Assembly: GCA_025361565.1 (NCBI GenBank)
Contig: JANYKN010000189.1
Location: forward strand, 156,089 to 220,088
Source of the DNA: Bacteroidota bacterium
Lineage (GTDB): Bacteria; Bacteroidota; Bacteroidia; Bacteroidales; NBLH01
Length of the DNA: 64,000 nucleotides
Reading direction: 5' to 3'
Part shown: piece after piece, positions 35,459 to 44,060 of the stretch
How positions within the stretch are numbered: the stretch's first letter is position 1
How the letters are laid out: the number at the start of each line of letters is the position of its first letter
Position numbers and translations under genes: made by a program
Notes under the pieces: generated by a model
What the model saw: the letters and a program-made list of their open reading frames with translations, nothing else
Told to the model about the DNA's origin: nothing
The model's database searches: none

Positions 35459-37692
35459 GATACCACCTCCTTTCCTGGATTTTCGGTAACGAAAGTCACA
35501 AAATTGCTACGCATTCCTGTACCTCCCGATTCCGGATCTATTAAAACTTTTGTTATCAATTCTGCATCACTTATTCCTTTTCCAAATCCCCTTGTCAGCC
35601 GTTTGTCTTTGTGTCCAAATCCATGAACCATATATACAGAATCCCAACGAATCCTTTCGGTAATTCTCACTTTTATTGAAAATTCCGAAACAATTCCATC
35701 CTGGTTTTGCAGCCAAATTTCCTGATCATCTTTAAAATCCCATTCCTTCGCTACTTTAGGATTAACCCATAATTTATTTTCCTTCTGCAGTTCAGTTAAC
35801 CTTGGATTATTGGTTGTTCTGCTAAAAGTATGAACAGGTGAACGCCCATAAATCAATCGGTAAAACCCTGTTTCTGGCTCAGGCATAGGTTTATAAACAG
35901 GCAATGGAGGAAAACCATAACTTGCAAGTTCTTCAGAGTACAATTCAATTTTACCTGATGTGGTTCCAAATTCGGGAGTTTCACCTTCAGCAAAATATAA
36001 ATCATCGAATTCGCGATCAAATTTTTTCACACCCAAATTTTTCATTTCATCGAGCGATGATCCTATTTGTTTTAACTGCCAATCCAGCACATCGGAATAA
36101 TCCTTATAATTAAAATAATCACCTAATCCTAGTCGGTTTGCTATTTCTTTGGCCATCCACCAGGCAGGTTTAGATTCGAACCTGGGCTCAAATGCGGGTA
36201 CTCTTAATGCTATATTTGGCTCTCGGTGAGGCAGAACCCTCAAGTCATCATATCTTTCAATGTATGTACATTCAGGAAGCACAATATCTGCATAGCCTGT
36301 AATTTCAGTAGGCATGGTATCGATAACCACAATAAATTCCTGATTTTGAATGGCTTCGATTGTACGCTTGGTGTCGGGAATTGAAACCGGCAAATTGGTT
36401 CCCAAAACAAACCAAGCTTTTATTTTATTTACCCCTTTATAATCGGGATGTGAACCATCGATGATCAGATTGGTAACACCTTCGTTGGCAAATGGATATT
36501 TTTCAGGATTGATGTCTTTCCATCCCCATTTTGGTTTTGGATATGCGGGCGAACTAAATTTTGGCAATTTTGCACTGGCCGCCATATAAAAACCACCACG
36601 CCTGCCCCATGAGCCCAAAAGTGCATTTAATATGGCAATTGCACGAAGCCTTTGAGTATCATCGCCATACCAGGTAGCATGCCTTCCGGGATGCACAATA
36701 ACTGCCGGAGCAGCTTTGGCCATTTCGCGGGCAGTTTCGCGAATAATATTTGGTTCTATGGTTGTGATTCCATAAGCCCACTCGGGTGTAAATTGCTGAA
36801 CATGTTCTTTTAACTTATCGAAACCAACACTTAGTTTTTCAATATAATCCTTATCATATAGATTTTCGTTGATAATCACATTTATCCAAGCTAAAAGCAG
36901 TGCATTATCGGTTGCAGGTTTTATTGGAAGCCAGAACTTAGATTTAGAAGCAACTGTCGAAAAACGCGGATCAACTGTAATTATAGATATTCCTTTATCA
37001 ATGGCTTCGGACATTTCCTGAACCTGACCATTGTGCATATTTTCGCCAAGATGTGAACCAATAAGCACAAGGCATTTCGAATCCCTGATATCCAAAGGTT
37101 CGGGCGAGTGCAATGGTTCACCAAAGGTAAGAGTAAAAGCTTCTTCACGCGGGCCTTTGCATTGCGCATAGGCAGGGCCTGCCTGATTTGAAGAACCAAA
37201 AGCACTTATTAAATGACCAAAATGTTTGGAACTGGAACCGTGTTTGAATAAAGCAATGCTTTCATTGCCATATTTTTGGCCAATTTCTTTCATTTTTGCA
37301 GCAATATGATCAAAAGCTTCGGTCCATGATATTTCTTTATATTCCTGGCTTTCGGGCTTGCCAACACGCATCAAAGGTTTCTTGAGCCTGTCGTCATCTT
37401 CGTACATTCCAATACCACCTGTACCACGCGGACAAAACCTTCCATTGCTGTGTGGATCGTTTTCGTTACCGATAATTTTCCAGATTTTGCCTTCCTCGTT
37501 TTTATAAACCCATCCGGCACAATTCCAAAAGCAGACTTCGCAATAATTTGCGTGTCTACTTATTTTTCCTGTGCCCGAAAGTGGATTGTCATTACTATTG
37601 CCCGTAATGTAATTGACTACAGGTGTTGCAACAGCTAGTGAGCCAAGCCCAATCGACGAAATTTTAATGAAATCTCTCCTTGTAGTTTTCAT
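35455..37692 (-). CDS. Tat-exported molybdopterin oxidoreductase catalytic subunit (PsrA/PhsA-like)
   Basis: This 745-residue enzyme of the DMSO-reductase superfamily starts with a twin-arginine signal (TTRRDFIKISS, Arg5-Arg6), so the folded protein with its cofactor is exported. The 4Fe-4S ligands are C51, C54, C58 and C87. Cys178 in AYAQCKGPREEAF is in the usual place of the molybdenum ligand of the polysulfide/thiosulfate reductase group. The length fits PsrA/PhsA. The direction (reduction of polysulfide, thiosulfate or tetrathionate, or oxidation of a sulfur compound) cannot be read from the sequence. The genes downstream (transporters and rhodaneses) support sulfur chemistry. Confidence 0.9.
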   Translation of the reverse strand: MKTTRRDFIKISSIGLGSLAVATPVVNYITGNSNDNPLSGTGKISRHANYCEVCFWNCAGWVYKNEEGKIWKIIGNENDPHSNGRFCPRGTGGIGMYEDDDRLKKPLMRVGKPESQEYKEISWTEAFDHIAAKMKEIGQKYGNESIALFKHGSSSKHFGHLISAFGSSNQAGPAYAQCKGPREEAFTLTFGEPLHSPEPLDIRDSKCLVLIGSHLGENMHNGQVQEMSEAIDKGISIITVDPRFSTVASKSKFWLPIKPATDNALLLAWINVIINENLYDKDYIEKLSVGFDKLKEHVQQFTPEWAYGITTIEPNIIRETAREMAKAAPAVIVHPGRHATWYGDDTQRLRAIAILNALLGSWGRRGGFYMAASAKLPKFSSPAYPKPKWGWKDINPEKYPFANEGVTNLIIDGSHPDYKGVNKIKAWFVLGTNLPVSIPDTKRTIEAIQNQEFIVVIDTMPTEITGYADIVLPECTYIERYDDLRVLPHREPNIALRVPAFEPRFESKPAWWMAKEIANRLGLGDYFNYKDYSDVLDWQLKQIGSSLDEMKNLGVKKFDREFDDLYFAEGETPEFGTTSGKIELYSEELASYGFPPLPVYKPMPEPETGFYRLIYGRSPVHTFSRTTNNPRLTELQKENKLWVNPKVAKEWDFKDDQEIWLQNQDGIVSEFSIKVRITERIRWDSVYMVHGFGHKDKRLTRGFGKGISDAELITKVLIDPESGGTGMRSNFVTFVTENPGKEVVS

Positions 37693-38243
37693 CCTTTATG
37701 ATTTATTTATTGTATTGCTTTTATTGCTGATAAATCCAGATAATAAATTATTGTTGGCAATTTAAAAGCAATTTCGAATTTTAAATTGAAACCGATAATA
37801 ATTATTATTCAGTAAATAATTAATTGTTGTATATCAATTTTATAATTACCAAAGGTAAGAAATCTTATTATTAAAAAAATAGCTGAGGAATTCCATTACT
37901 TTTTATACTTTTAAAAAATGAAGATAGTAAGACTCTATCTTATTGTGTGATATTGAATTAAATTATTGTTTAGAAGAAATCTAAATTCCTATATATGTTT
38001 TTAAACATATATTTATATATCTATATGTTTTGATTTTAAATTTATGTGCAGATTTTAGGGTATATAAATCAACGGATTTTAAGAAATTTACGAATCACGA
38101 TTCCATTAATTTGAATAAAAGCTCAGTTTGATGATAAAAAGAATTGAAATTGAGATCAAGCTTATTTACAATTTCATAGAAATTATTCAATTATTTTATA
38201 AATTTGCAAAAAATTCGCTTTAAAAATTTAATAATTAACAGTA
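37693..38243. promoter_or_regulatory. Divergent control region of the sulfur cluster and the lyase
   Basis: No gene is seen in these 551 bases. TACCTTTG on the minus strand (37850-37857) is a good -7 element for the reductase operon, predicting a leader of about 150 bases. TAAATTTG on the plus strand (38199-38206) serves the lyase gene. Between them, ATATATGTTT-TT-AAACATATAT (37991-38012) is a perfect 10-2-10 palindrome, and the half-site ATATGTTTT recurs at about 38022-38030. The palindrome is a candidate operator. Confidence 0.6.
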
Positions 38244-39425
38244 ATGGATACAAAAAACTTAGGATTCAATTCGAAGCTTATTCATGCCGGTGCTTTTGAG
38301 GATGCTTTAGGTAGCGCAACAGTGCCCATTTATCAAACTTCAACATTCAGATTTAAAAATGCGCAAGAAGGTGCAGATTGTTTTGCAGGAAAGAGCGACG
38401 GATTTATATATACAAGAATTGCTAACCCAACTATTAAAGCTTTAGAAGACAGTATTGCAGAGCTTGAAAATGGTTTTGGCGGTATTGCAACAAGTTCAGG
38501 AATGGGTGCAGTAACATCAATCTATATGGCTTTGCTTGGTCAGGGCATTCATATGATAAGCACAGCTTCGGTTTACGGTCCTTCGAGAGGAGTGATTGAG
38601 CAGGATTTTAGTCGTTTTGGTGTTGAAGCCAGTTTTGTTGATACTTCAGATATTGAGCAAATAAAAGCTGCCATTAAGCCAAACACCAAGGTTTTGTACA
38701 TCGAAACCCCATCTAACCCAACCATGGAATTGACAGATTTGGAAGCTGCAGTTAAACTTGCAAAAGAACACAATCTTATTGTAGTTGTTGATAATACATT
38801 TTGTAGCCCATATCTTCAAAAACCTCTTGATTTTGGTGCTGATGTAGTTTTCCATTCAGTAACTAAATTTATCAATGGACACGCTGATATTGTTGGCGGA
38901 ATCATTGTAACAAAAACACAGGAATTATACAAAAAGATAAGGCATGCAATGGTTTATATGGGATGTAACATGGATCCGCACCAAGCTTATTTGGTAATTC
39001 GTGGTGTAAAAACACTATCGATCAGAATGGATCGTGCACAGGAAAATGCCATAAAGGTTGCCAATTATCTTGAGAAACACCCAAAAGTTGCATGGATTAA
39101 ATATCCCGGATTAAAATCACATCCACAATACGAATTGGCTCAAAAGCAAATGAAAGGCCCTGGCTCCATGATTAGTTTTGGTGTTAAAGGCGGTCTTGAC
39201 GCAGGTAGAAAACTAATGGACAATGTGCATCTTGCATTATTGGCAGTTTCATTGGGAGGAGTTGAAACCCTCATACAACATCCCGCATCAATGACTCATG
39301 GAGCAGTTTCTAAAGAAGATAAAATCAAAGCAGGAATTACCGATGATTTGGTTCGCTATTCTGTTGGAATAGAAGATGTTGAAGATATTATTGCTGATTT
39401 GGAACAAGCATTGGCAAAGGTGTAA
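38244..39425 (+). CDS. PLP-dependent trans-sulfuration/methionine gamma-lyase family enzyme
   Basis: This 393-residue enzyme is of the Cys/Met metabolism PLP family. The cofactor-binding Lys is in HSVTKFINGHADIVGG (near 210). The segment TSSGMGAVTSIYMALL holds phosphate-binding residues, YTRIANPT is the Tyr/Arg pair, and VVVDNTFCSPYLQ carries the Asp that contacts the ring nitrogen. Overall similarity is to methionine gamma-lyase, but the loop that carries a Cys in that enzyme (YGCT) reads YGPSRG here. A cystathionine or homocysteine lyase/synthase activity is therefore possible. Transcribed away from the sulfur reductase cluster, it may feed H2S or thiols into the same network. Confidence 0.87.
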   Translation: MDTKNLGFNSKLIHAGAFEDALGSATVPIYQTSTFRFKNAQEGADCFAGKSDGFIYTRIANPTIKALEDSIAELENGFGGIATSSGMGAVTSIYMALLGQGIHMISTASVYGPSRGVIEQDFSRFGVEASFVDTSDIEQIKAAIKPNTKVLYIETPSNPTMELTDLEAAVKLAKEHNLIVVVDNTFCSPYLQKPLDFGADVVFHSVTKFINGHADIVGGIIVTKTQELYKKIRHAMVYMGCNMDPHQAYLVIRGVKTLSIRMDRAQENAIKVANYLEKHPKVAWIKYPGLKSHPQYELAQKQMKGPGSMISFGVKGGLDAGRKLMDNVHLALLAVSLGGVETLIQHPASMTHGAVSKEDKIKAGITDDLVRYSVGIEDVEDIIADLEQALAKV

Positions 39426-39454
39426 GGAAAACATAAGTATTAAGTAAATAAAAA

Positions 39455-39520
39455 GAATCCGGAATTGGAAGGCCTCATTTAAATTGCGGTTTTCGGGTTG
39501 CGGATTTTTATTTTTTTTTT
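39455..39520 (+). terminator. Probable terminator after the PLP lyase
   Basis: AATCCG (39456-39461) and CGGATT (39501-39506) can pair around a partly structured loop, and a long T tract (about 39504-39520) follows on the plus strand. The stem is short, so this is a moderate call. Confidence 0.5.
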
Positions 39521-39722
39521 AATCAGTTGCATAAAAATAGAAAAAAAATGGTTGCCAATTCCCATGCTAATCAATCCGAATTCCTAATGGTATTTATACA
39601 TCCAAAGTTTTATTTCATCAAAATTATCAATTCCTGCTTTAACACAATTTTGAAAAAAGGTAATAAAAAACTAATTTAAGAGTTTTAATACTATATCAAA
39701 TAAATAGGTTTTAATTCGATTG

Positions 39723-40250
39723 ATGAAACAGCTTTTTCTTTTCATAATCTTGTTCAGTTTCGCTTCAGGCTCTTTTTCACAAAACTTAAAAAGCCTGAAA
39801 GGAATAGCCTTTTCTGACGAAGTGCTAAATAGTGTATTGTACAAAACCAATCAGGAAAAAACTACTTTGCGCGAAGTATTAACAGAATCAAAAGGAAACG
39901 CTATACTTGTCGATTTTTGGGCAAGTTGGTGTGGAACTTGCGCAAGAGAAATGGAATTTACCAAAGAATTACAAAAAAATTATCAGGGACAAAAAATTGT
40001 TTTTCTTTTTCTATCTACCGATACCGATTACAAACAATGGCTTTTGGGTCTGGGCAGAATTAATATTGATGGTAAGCATTATCGAATTGAAGAGGCATCA
40101 AAAAAAAATATTAAAACCTATTTGAAAATCAAAGGAATACCTTATTACGTTTTGCTTGATAAGGAAGGATATATTTTTGATCCCAAAGCTAGTTGGCCTC
40201 ATTTGGAGAAATTAAAAAATGAAATTGATGTACTTTTGAAAATGGAATAA
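39723..40250 (+). CDS. TlpA-like thioredoxin-fold protein
   Basis: This secreted protein has about 175 residues, starting at the ATG at 39723 rather than the TTG three bases earlier. The signal peptide ends near ...SGSFSQ. The active-site motif is complete: FWASWCGTCAREM, with the CxxC pair. IKGIPYYVLLDKEG supplies the cis-proline. This is the TlpA/ResA/AhpC-TSA-like architecture used in periplasmic disulfide reduction. No cytochrome c biogenesis genes are near. It follows the sulfur-enzyme gene by about 300 bases but probably has its own transcript. Confidence 0.87.
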   Translation: MKQLFLFIILFSFASGSFSQNLKSLKGIAFSDEVLNSVLYKTNQEKTTLREVLTESKGNAILVDFWASWCGTCAREMEFTKELQKNYQGQKIVFLFLSTDTDYKQWLLGLGRINIDGKHYRIEEASKKNIKTYLKIKGIPYYVLLDKEGYIFDPKASWPHLEKLKNEIDVLLKME

Positions 40251-40356
40251 ATTAGAAATATTTATAGAGCACTTAATTAAAGATTGCATTGGGATGAAAT
40301 TTCAGATTGAATTGTAAATAGTGAATTATAGTAACAGTGCCAGATAAAAAGTTTGG

Positions 40357-40364
40357 TACTTTTG
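40357..40364 (+). promoter_or_regulatory. -7 promoter element of the beta-barrel gene
   Basis: TACTTTTG matches TAnnTTTG and lies 21 bases before the ATG at 40386. The promoter is intact although the gene downstream is interrupted. Confidence 0.55.
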
Positions 40365-40385
40365 TTAAACTAAAAACCAAATAAA

Positions 40386-40976
40386 ATGAAAAAACTTTTA
40401 ATTAGCTTTATTTTAATCAGCAGCATGGTATTTTCTGCACTATCGCAAATGGTTATAAAACCAGCCATTGGAATGAATTTTACCAAGTTATCAGGTGATC
40501 CTCTTTCATATACATCAACAGGCTGATTGGGATGGCAACTTGGAGGAACGGTTGCATTTGGAGATGAGTTTTATCTTGAACCTGGAATTTTTTGGATGAA
40601 AAACAACTGGGACTTACAAAATTTAACAGTTAGCGGTGATACAAAATTTAAAAATGACATCAGTTCTTTACGTATTCCAATCTTTGTTGGCTGGAATGTG
40701 GTAAACCGTGGCGATGACGATAGAAATTTTCATATTTTCGGTGGACCAGCAGCTATGATTGTTACCAAAGTTAATACAGAATCAACAGGTCTTACAACAG
40801 ACAGTTTTAACAAGTTTATTTGGGGAATCAATGTAGGTGCAGGTTTATCAATCAGCAAAATTTTTGTTGATGGTGGTTATGAATGGGGTCTATCTAATTT
40901 GTATAAAGATGATCCAAATAACGTAAAAAGTCGTGGATTTTGGTTAAATGCAGGATTCAGACTTAAATTTTTATAG
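40386..40976 (+). pseudogene. Outer-membrane beta-barrel protein interrupted by an in-frame TGA
   Basis: From the ATG at 40386 the frame encodes a signal peptide (MKKLLISFILIS...ALSQ), then MVIKPAIGMNFTKLSG, the start of a PorT-like/OmpA-like beta-barrel. At 40524-40526 it meets TGA (codon 47). Without a frame change the reading continues for 150 codons: LGWQLGGTVAFGDEFYLEPG, later GGPAAMIV and a final strand ending GFRLKFL. The two parts clearly form one 196-codon barrel gene. The codon is probably a former TGG (Trp) or GGA/CGA. It is either a pseudogene, a recent nonsense mutation or a sequencing error. Confidence 0.82.
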
Positions 40977-40984
40977 ATTATAAT

Positions 40985-41037
40985 AGCCACGAATTCACGA
41001 ATTATTATTAAAATTTGTGAATTCGTGGCTTTTTTTA
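40985..41037. terminator. Strong hairpin terminator between convergent genes
   Basis: AGCCACGAATTCAC pairs with GTGAATTCGTGGCT, giving a stem of at least 14 base pairs that runs into TTTTTTT at 41029-41036. It follows the barrel gene and precedes the end of the aminopeptidase gene on the other strand, so it may serve both. Confidence 0.85.
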
Positions 41038-41072
41038 TGTGCAAAAGTGAATTTGAAGAGTTCCGATTTTCC

Positions 41073-42515
41073 CTACTTTTTAGCATAATCCGAAATAAAA
41101 TCAACCAATAGACGAACTCCAAAACCGGTACCACCTTTTGTTTGATAATGAAAATCTTTTTGCACCCAAGCCGGTCCTGCAATATCAAAATGAATCCATG
41201 GATAATCGGTGAAGAATTCAAGGAATTTCCCGGCAGTAATTGCTCCGGCAATCTTTCCTCCTACGTTCTTAATATCAGCAATATCCGATTTCAACAATTC
41301 TCCATAATCCTCCCAAAGTGGCAGTCTGACCATGCGCTCACTTGTTTTGTCGCTACTTTTCTGAAGTTTAGCAAACACCTCATCACTAGCATTACCGACA
41401 GCAACCATTCCATAATGGCCTATTGCTGCAGCAGCAGCACCAGTAAGTGTGGCCAAATCAATAACCAGCTCAGGTTTGTATTTTGAGGCATAACTCAATG
41501 CATCAGCAAGTATTAAGCGACCTTCAGCATCAGTATTTAAGACTTCAACCGTTTTTTTATTGTGCATATGAATTACATCACCCGGAACATAAGCAGTATT
41601 GCTAATTAAATTCTCAGTTGCCGGAATTAAACCAATCACATAAACAGGAACTTTCAATTTTGTCAGGGAAGCTATTGTAGTGGCCACTACTGCAGCTCCA
41701 GCCATATCACATTTCATATAATCCATACTGTCTGAGGTAGGTTTAAGGCTTAAACCGCCGGTATCAAAAACAATTCCTTTTCCAACCAAAACAATCGGAT
41801 TATTGTTTATTGCGTTTTCAGGTTTCCATGTGAGGATTGAAAATGCAGGAGGATTTACACTGCCTTGATTAACAGCCAATAAACCTCCCATTTTAAGACT
41901 TTCAATTTGCTTTTTACCTAAAATTTCAACTGCGAAGCCATTCTGCCTAGAAAGTTCCAATATCTCTTCGCTCAATTTTTGGGTATTTAAGTATGAAAGT
42001 GGTTCATTTACCAAGCGACGGGCTTCGCATACCGAATCACAAATTATGCTTAAATTATTCAGACTTTGAACCTGTATTTCCTTGCAATAAATTAATAAAT
42101 TGACCAGACTGTTCGCTTTTTCTTCTTTTTTCTCAAAATATTTTAAAAATGAGTAATGGTTCAGTATAATGCCTTCGGCAAAAGCCAATAGTAAATCTGA
42201 GGAATTTCCTGTTTCAGCCAAAACCAATTCCTTAATTTTATATTTATTTAATATCAATTTTAATTTTGAAGCTTCGCGACGAAGTGCTTCCAATAAATCG
42301 TTACCTATCTTTTTTTCAGGAAGGATCTGAATAAAAATCCATCGCTTATATTGATTCAAAGGAATCAAAGTATTTTTATCGTTGCTGCTTCTATCTACAA
42401 AATCCAATTCGTCTTTAGATAAACCATAATCCTTCAAACTATCCAATGAAGAACTAATTATCAATAAATTTTTATCTAAAGGAAGTGTTTCTATCTTATT
42501 AAGTTTTATTTCCAT
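41073..42515 (-). CDS. Leucyl aminopeptidase (M17 family)
   Basis: This 480-residue cytosolic aminopeptidase removes N-terminal residues from peptides. The M17 signature NTDAEGRL is intact. Other metal and catalytic positions lie in GKGIVFDTGGLSLKP and MDYMKCDMAGAA (Lys and Asp ligands). The N-terminal third is the variable non-catalytic domain. The length is typical. The gene stands alone between the strong terminator and mqnC. Confidence 0.94.
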   Translation of the reverse strand: MEIKLNKIETLPLDKNLLIISSSLDSLKDYGLSKDELDFVDRSSNDKNTLIPLNQYKRWIFIQILPEKKIGNDLLEALRREASKLKLILNKYKIKELVLAETGNSSDLLLAFAEGIILNHYSFLKYFEKKEEKANSLVNLLIYCKEIQVQSLNNLSIICDSVCEARRLVNEPLSYLNTQKLSEEILELSRQNGFAVEILGKKQIESLKMGGLLAVNQGSVNPPAFSILTWKPENAINNNPIVLVGKGIVFDTGGLSLKPTSDSMDYMKCDMAGAAVVATTIASLTKLKVPVYVIGLIPATENLISNTAYVPGDVIHMHNKKTVEVLNTDAEGRLILADALSYASKYKPELVIDLATLTGAAAAAIGHYGMVAVGNASDEVFAKLQKSSDKTSERMVRLPLWEDYGELLKSDIADIKNVGGKIAGAITAGKFLEFFTDYPWIHFDIAGPAWVQKDFHYQTKGGTGFGVRLLVDFISDYAKK

Positions 42516-42766
42516 GAGTTATCTATTTTAAATTTAATCCGGTAAAATTATTAAATTAAACACAACAAATAAGTAGTTAAAACTTAAAGAACTTCAAAAA
42601 GCTTCAGGTTTCTATTTTTACAAAAAAAAATGTAGCTCAAAATTTTCTTAAATAAAGTCTTGATATAAATAAATTAGAATATAATTATACTGATAATCAA
42701 TTATATATATACATTTATTGTTTTTACCATTCTTCCGTTCTCTATCTACTTCGCAATTAATTTATT

Positions 42767-42774
42767 TATATTTG
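42767..42774 (+). promoter_or_regulatory. -7 promoter element of mqnC
   Basis: TATATTTG matches TAnnTTTG, 20 bases before the ATG at 42794. Confidence 0.55.
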
Positions 42775-42793
42775 TGGCCTTAAAACTAAAAAT

Positions 42794-43918
42794 ATGATGA
42801 ATATCGAAAAAATATATACGAAAGCACTTGATTTAGAGTTTCTAACTCTTGAAGAAGGATTATTACTTTACGAAAAAGCACCTGTATCGGAACTGATGTG
42901 GATTGCGAACGAAATCAAACATAAAATACTGAAGGAACGTGCAAATAAAGTAAGCTGGATAATCGACAGGAATGTAAACATAACCAATGTTTGTATTGCC
43001 CAATGCAAATTTTGCAATTTTTACCGAAAACCAACCGCCGATGACATTTACATTACAACCAGGGCTGAATACGAAGAAAAAATTAAAGTTCTAAGGGAAT
43101 TTGGAGGCAACCAAATACTTTTACAAGGAGGCTTGCATCCAAAGCTAGGTTTAAAATTCTATTCAGAACTTTTTAGAGAACTCAAACAAATAGATCCAGA
43201 ATTGAAATTGCATGCATTGGGTCCTGCCGAAATTGCACATATTGCTCGAATAGAAAAAACAGGATATACCGAAGTACTTTCTGCATTGATGGAAGCCGGA
43301 TTGGACAGTTTGCCGGGAGCAGGTGCCGAAATTCTGGTTGACAGAGTAAGAACCATAGTTTCAAAAGGAAAATGTAATTCACAACAATGGCTTGATGTAA
43401 TGCGTGCAGCACATAAGCTGGGCTTGACCACATCAGCAACAATGATGTTTGGCCACATTGAAACCAATGCTGAGAGAATAGAACATTTTATAAAAATAAG
43501 GGAAGTTCAAGCAGAAAAACCTGCAAATGCTCCAGGTTTCGTAGCATTTATTCCATGGCCTTTTCAGGACGAAGGAACTGTATTAAATAAAGAGCAAGGC
43601 GTAAAAAATACCGTTAAATCTGAAGAATACATCCGAACCATTGCCCTGAGCAGAATTATGCTACCCAATATCAACAATATACAAGCCTCGTGGCTGACTG
43701 TTGGCAAAACAACCGGACAAATATGCCTGCATTCTGGCGCAAATGATTTTGGATCCATTATGATAGAAGAAAATGTGGTTTCGGCAGCAGGAGCTACCCA
43801 CCATTTCGATTCTGAAACTATTCAGCAGGCAATTATTGAAGCTGGATTTAAACCTGTACTCAGAGATCAGAACTACCATTATATAAAGAGCAACGAAAAT
43901 GTAAGAATTCTTGTTTAA
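42794..43918 (+). CDS. mqnC: Cyclic dehypoxanthinyl futalosine synthase
   Basis: This 374-residue radical SAM enzyme of the futalosine menaquinone pathway converts dehypoxanthine futalosine to its cyclic form. The cluster-binding motif CIAQCKFC gives Cys67, Cys71 and Cys74 (C-x3-C-x2-C), preceded by SWIIDRNVNITNV, which is an MqnC marker. HALGPAEI and GLDSLPGAGAEILVDRVR are shared with MqnE/CofH relatives, but WPFQDEGTVL in the C-terminal half and the length fit MqnC. The gene implies menaquinone as the respiratory quinone, which suits the NrfD-type reductase in this window. An alternative start lies three bases downstream. Confidence 0.9.
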   Translation: MMNIEKIYTKALDLEFLTLEEGLLLYEKAPVSELMWIANEIKHKILKERANKVSWIIDRNVNITNVCIAQCKFCNFYRKPTADDIYITTRAEYEEKIKVLREFGGNQILLQGGLHPKLGLKFYSELFRELKQIDPELKLHALGPAEIAHIARIEKTGYTEVLSALMEAGLDSLPGAGAEILVDRVRTIVSKGKCNSQQWLDVMRAAHKLGLTTSATMMFGHIETNAERIEHFIKIREVQAEKPANAPGFVAFIPWPFQDEGTVLNKEQGVKNTVKSEEYIRTIALSRIMLPNINNIQASWLTVGKTTGQICLHSGANDFGSIMIEENVVSAAGATHHFDSETIQQAIIEAGFKPVLRDQNYHYIKSNENVRILV

Positions 43919-44060
43919 ATCAAGATTTTGGCAAATTCTTTGAATTGAATAAAATAAGGAAAAGATTAAGCAATTTTAAAGCGGTTTTTAAAGCCAAATT
44001 TGTAAATTGCTTAAAGTTTCTTATTTTTAGTCAGTTAATTTAAAGAAATACAAAAGGATA

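Noticed and set aside
40524..40526. Selenocysteine recoding of TGA in the barrel gene
   Set aside because: The position is between beta strands of an outer-membrane protein with no redox site, and no SECIS-like hairpin is visible right after it.
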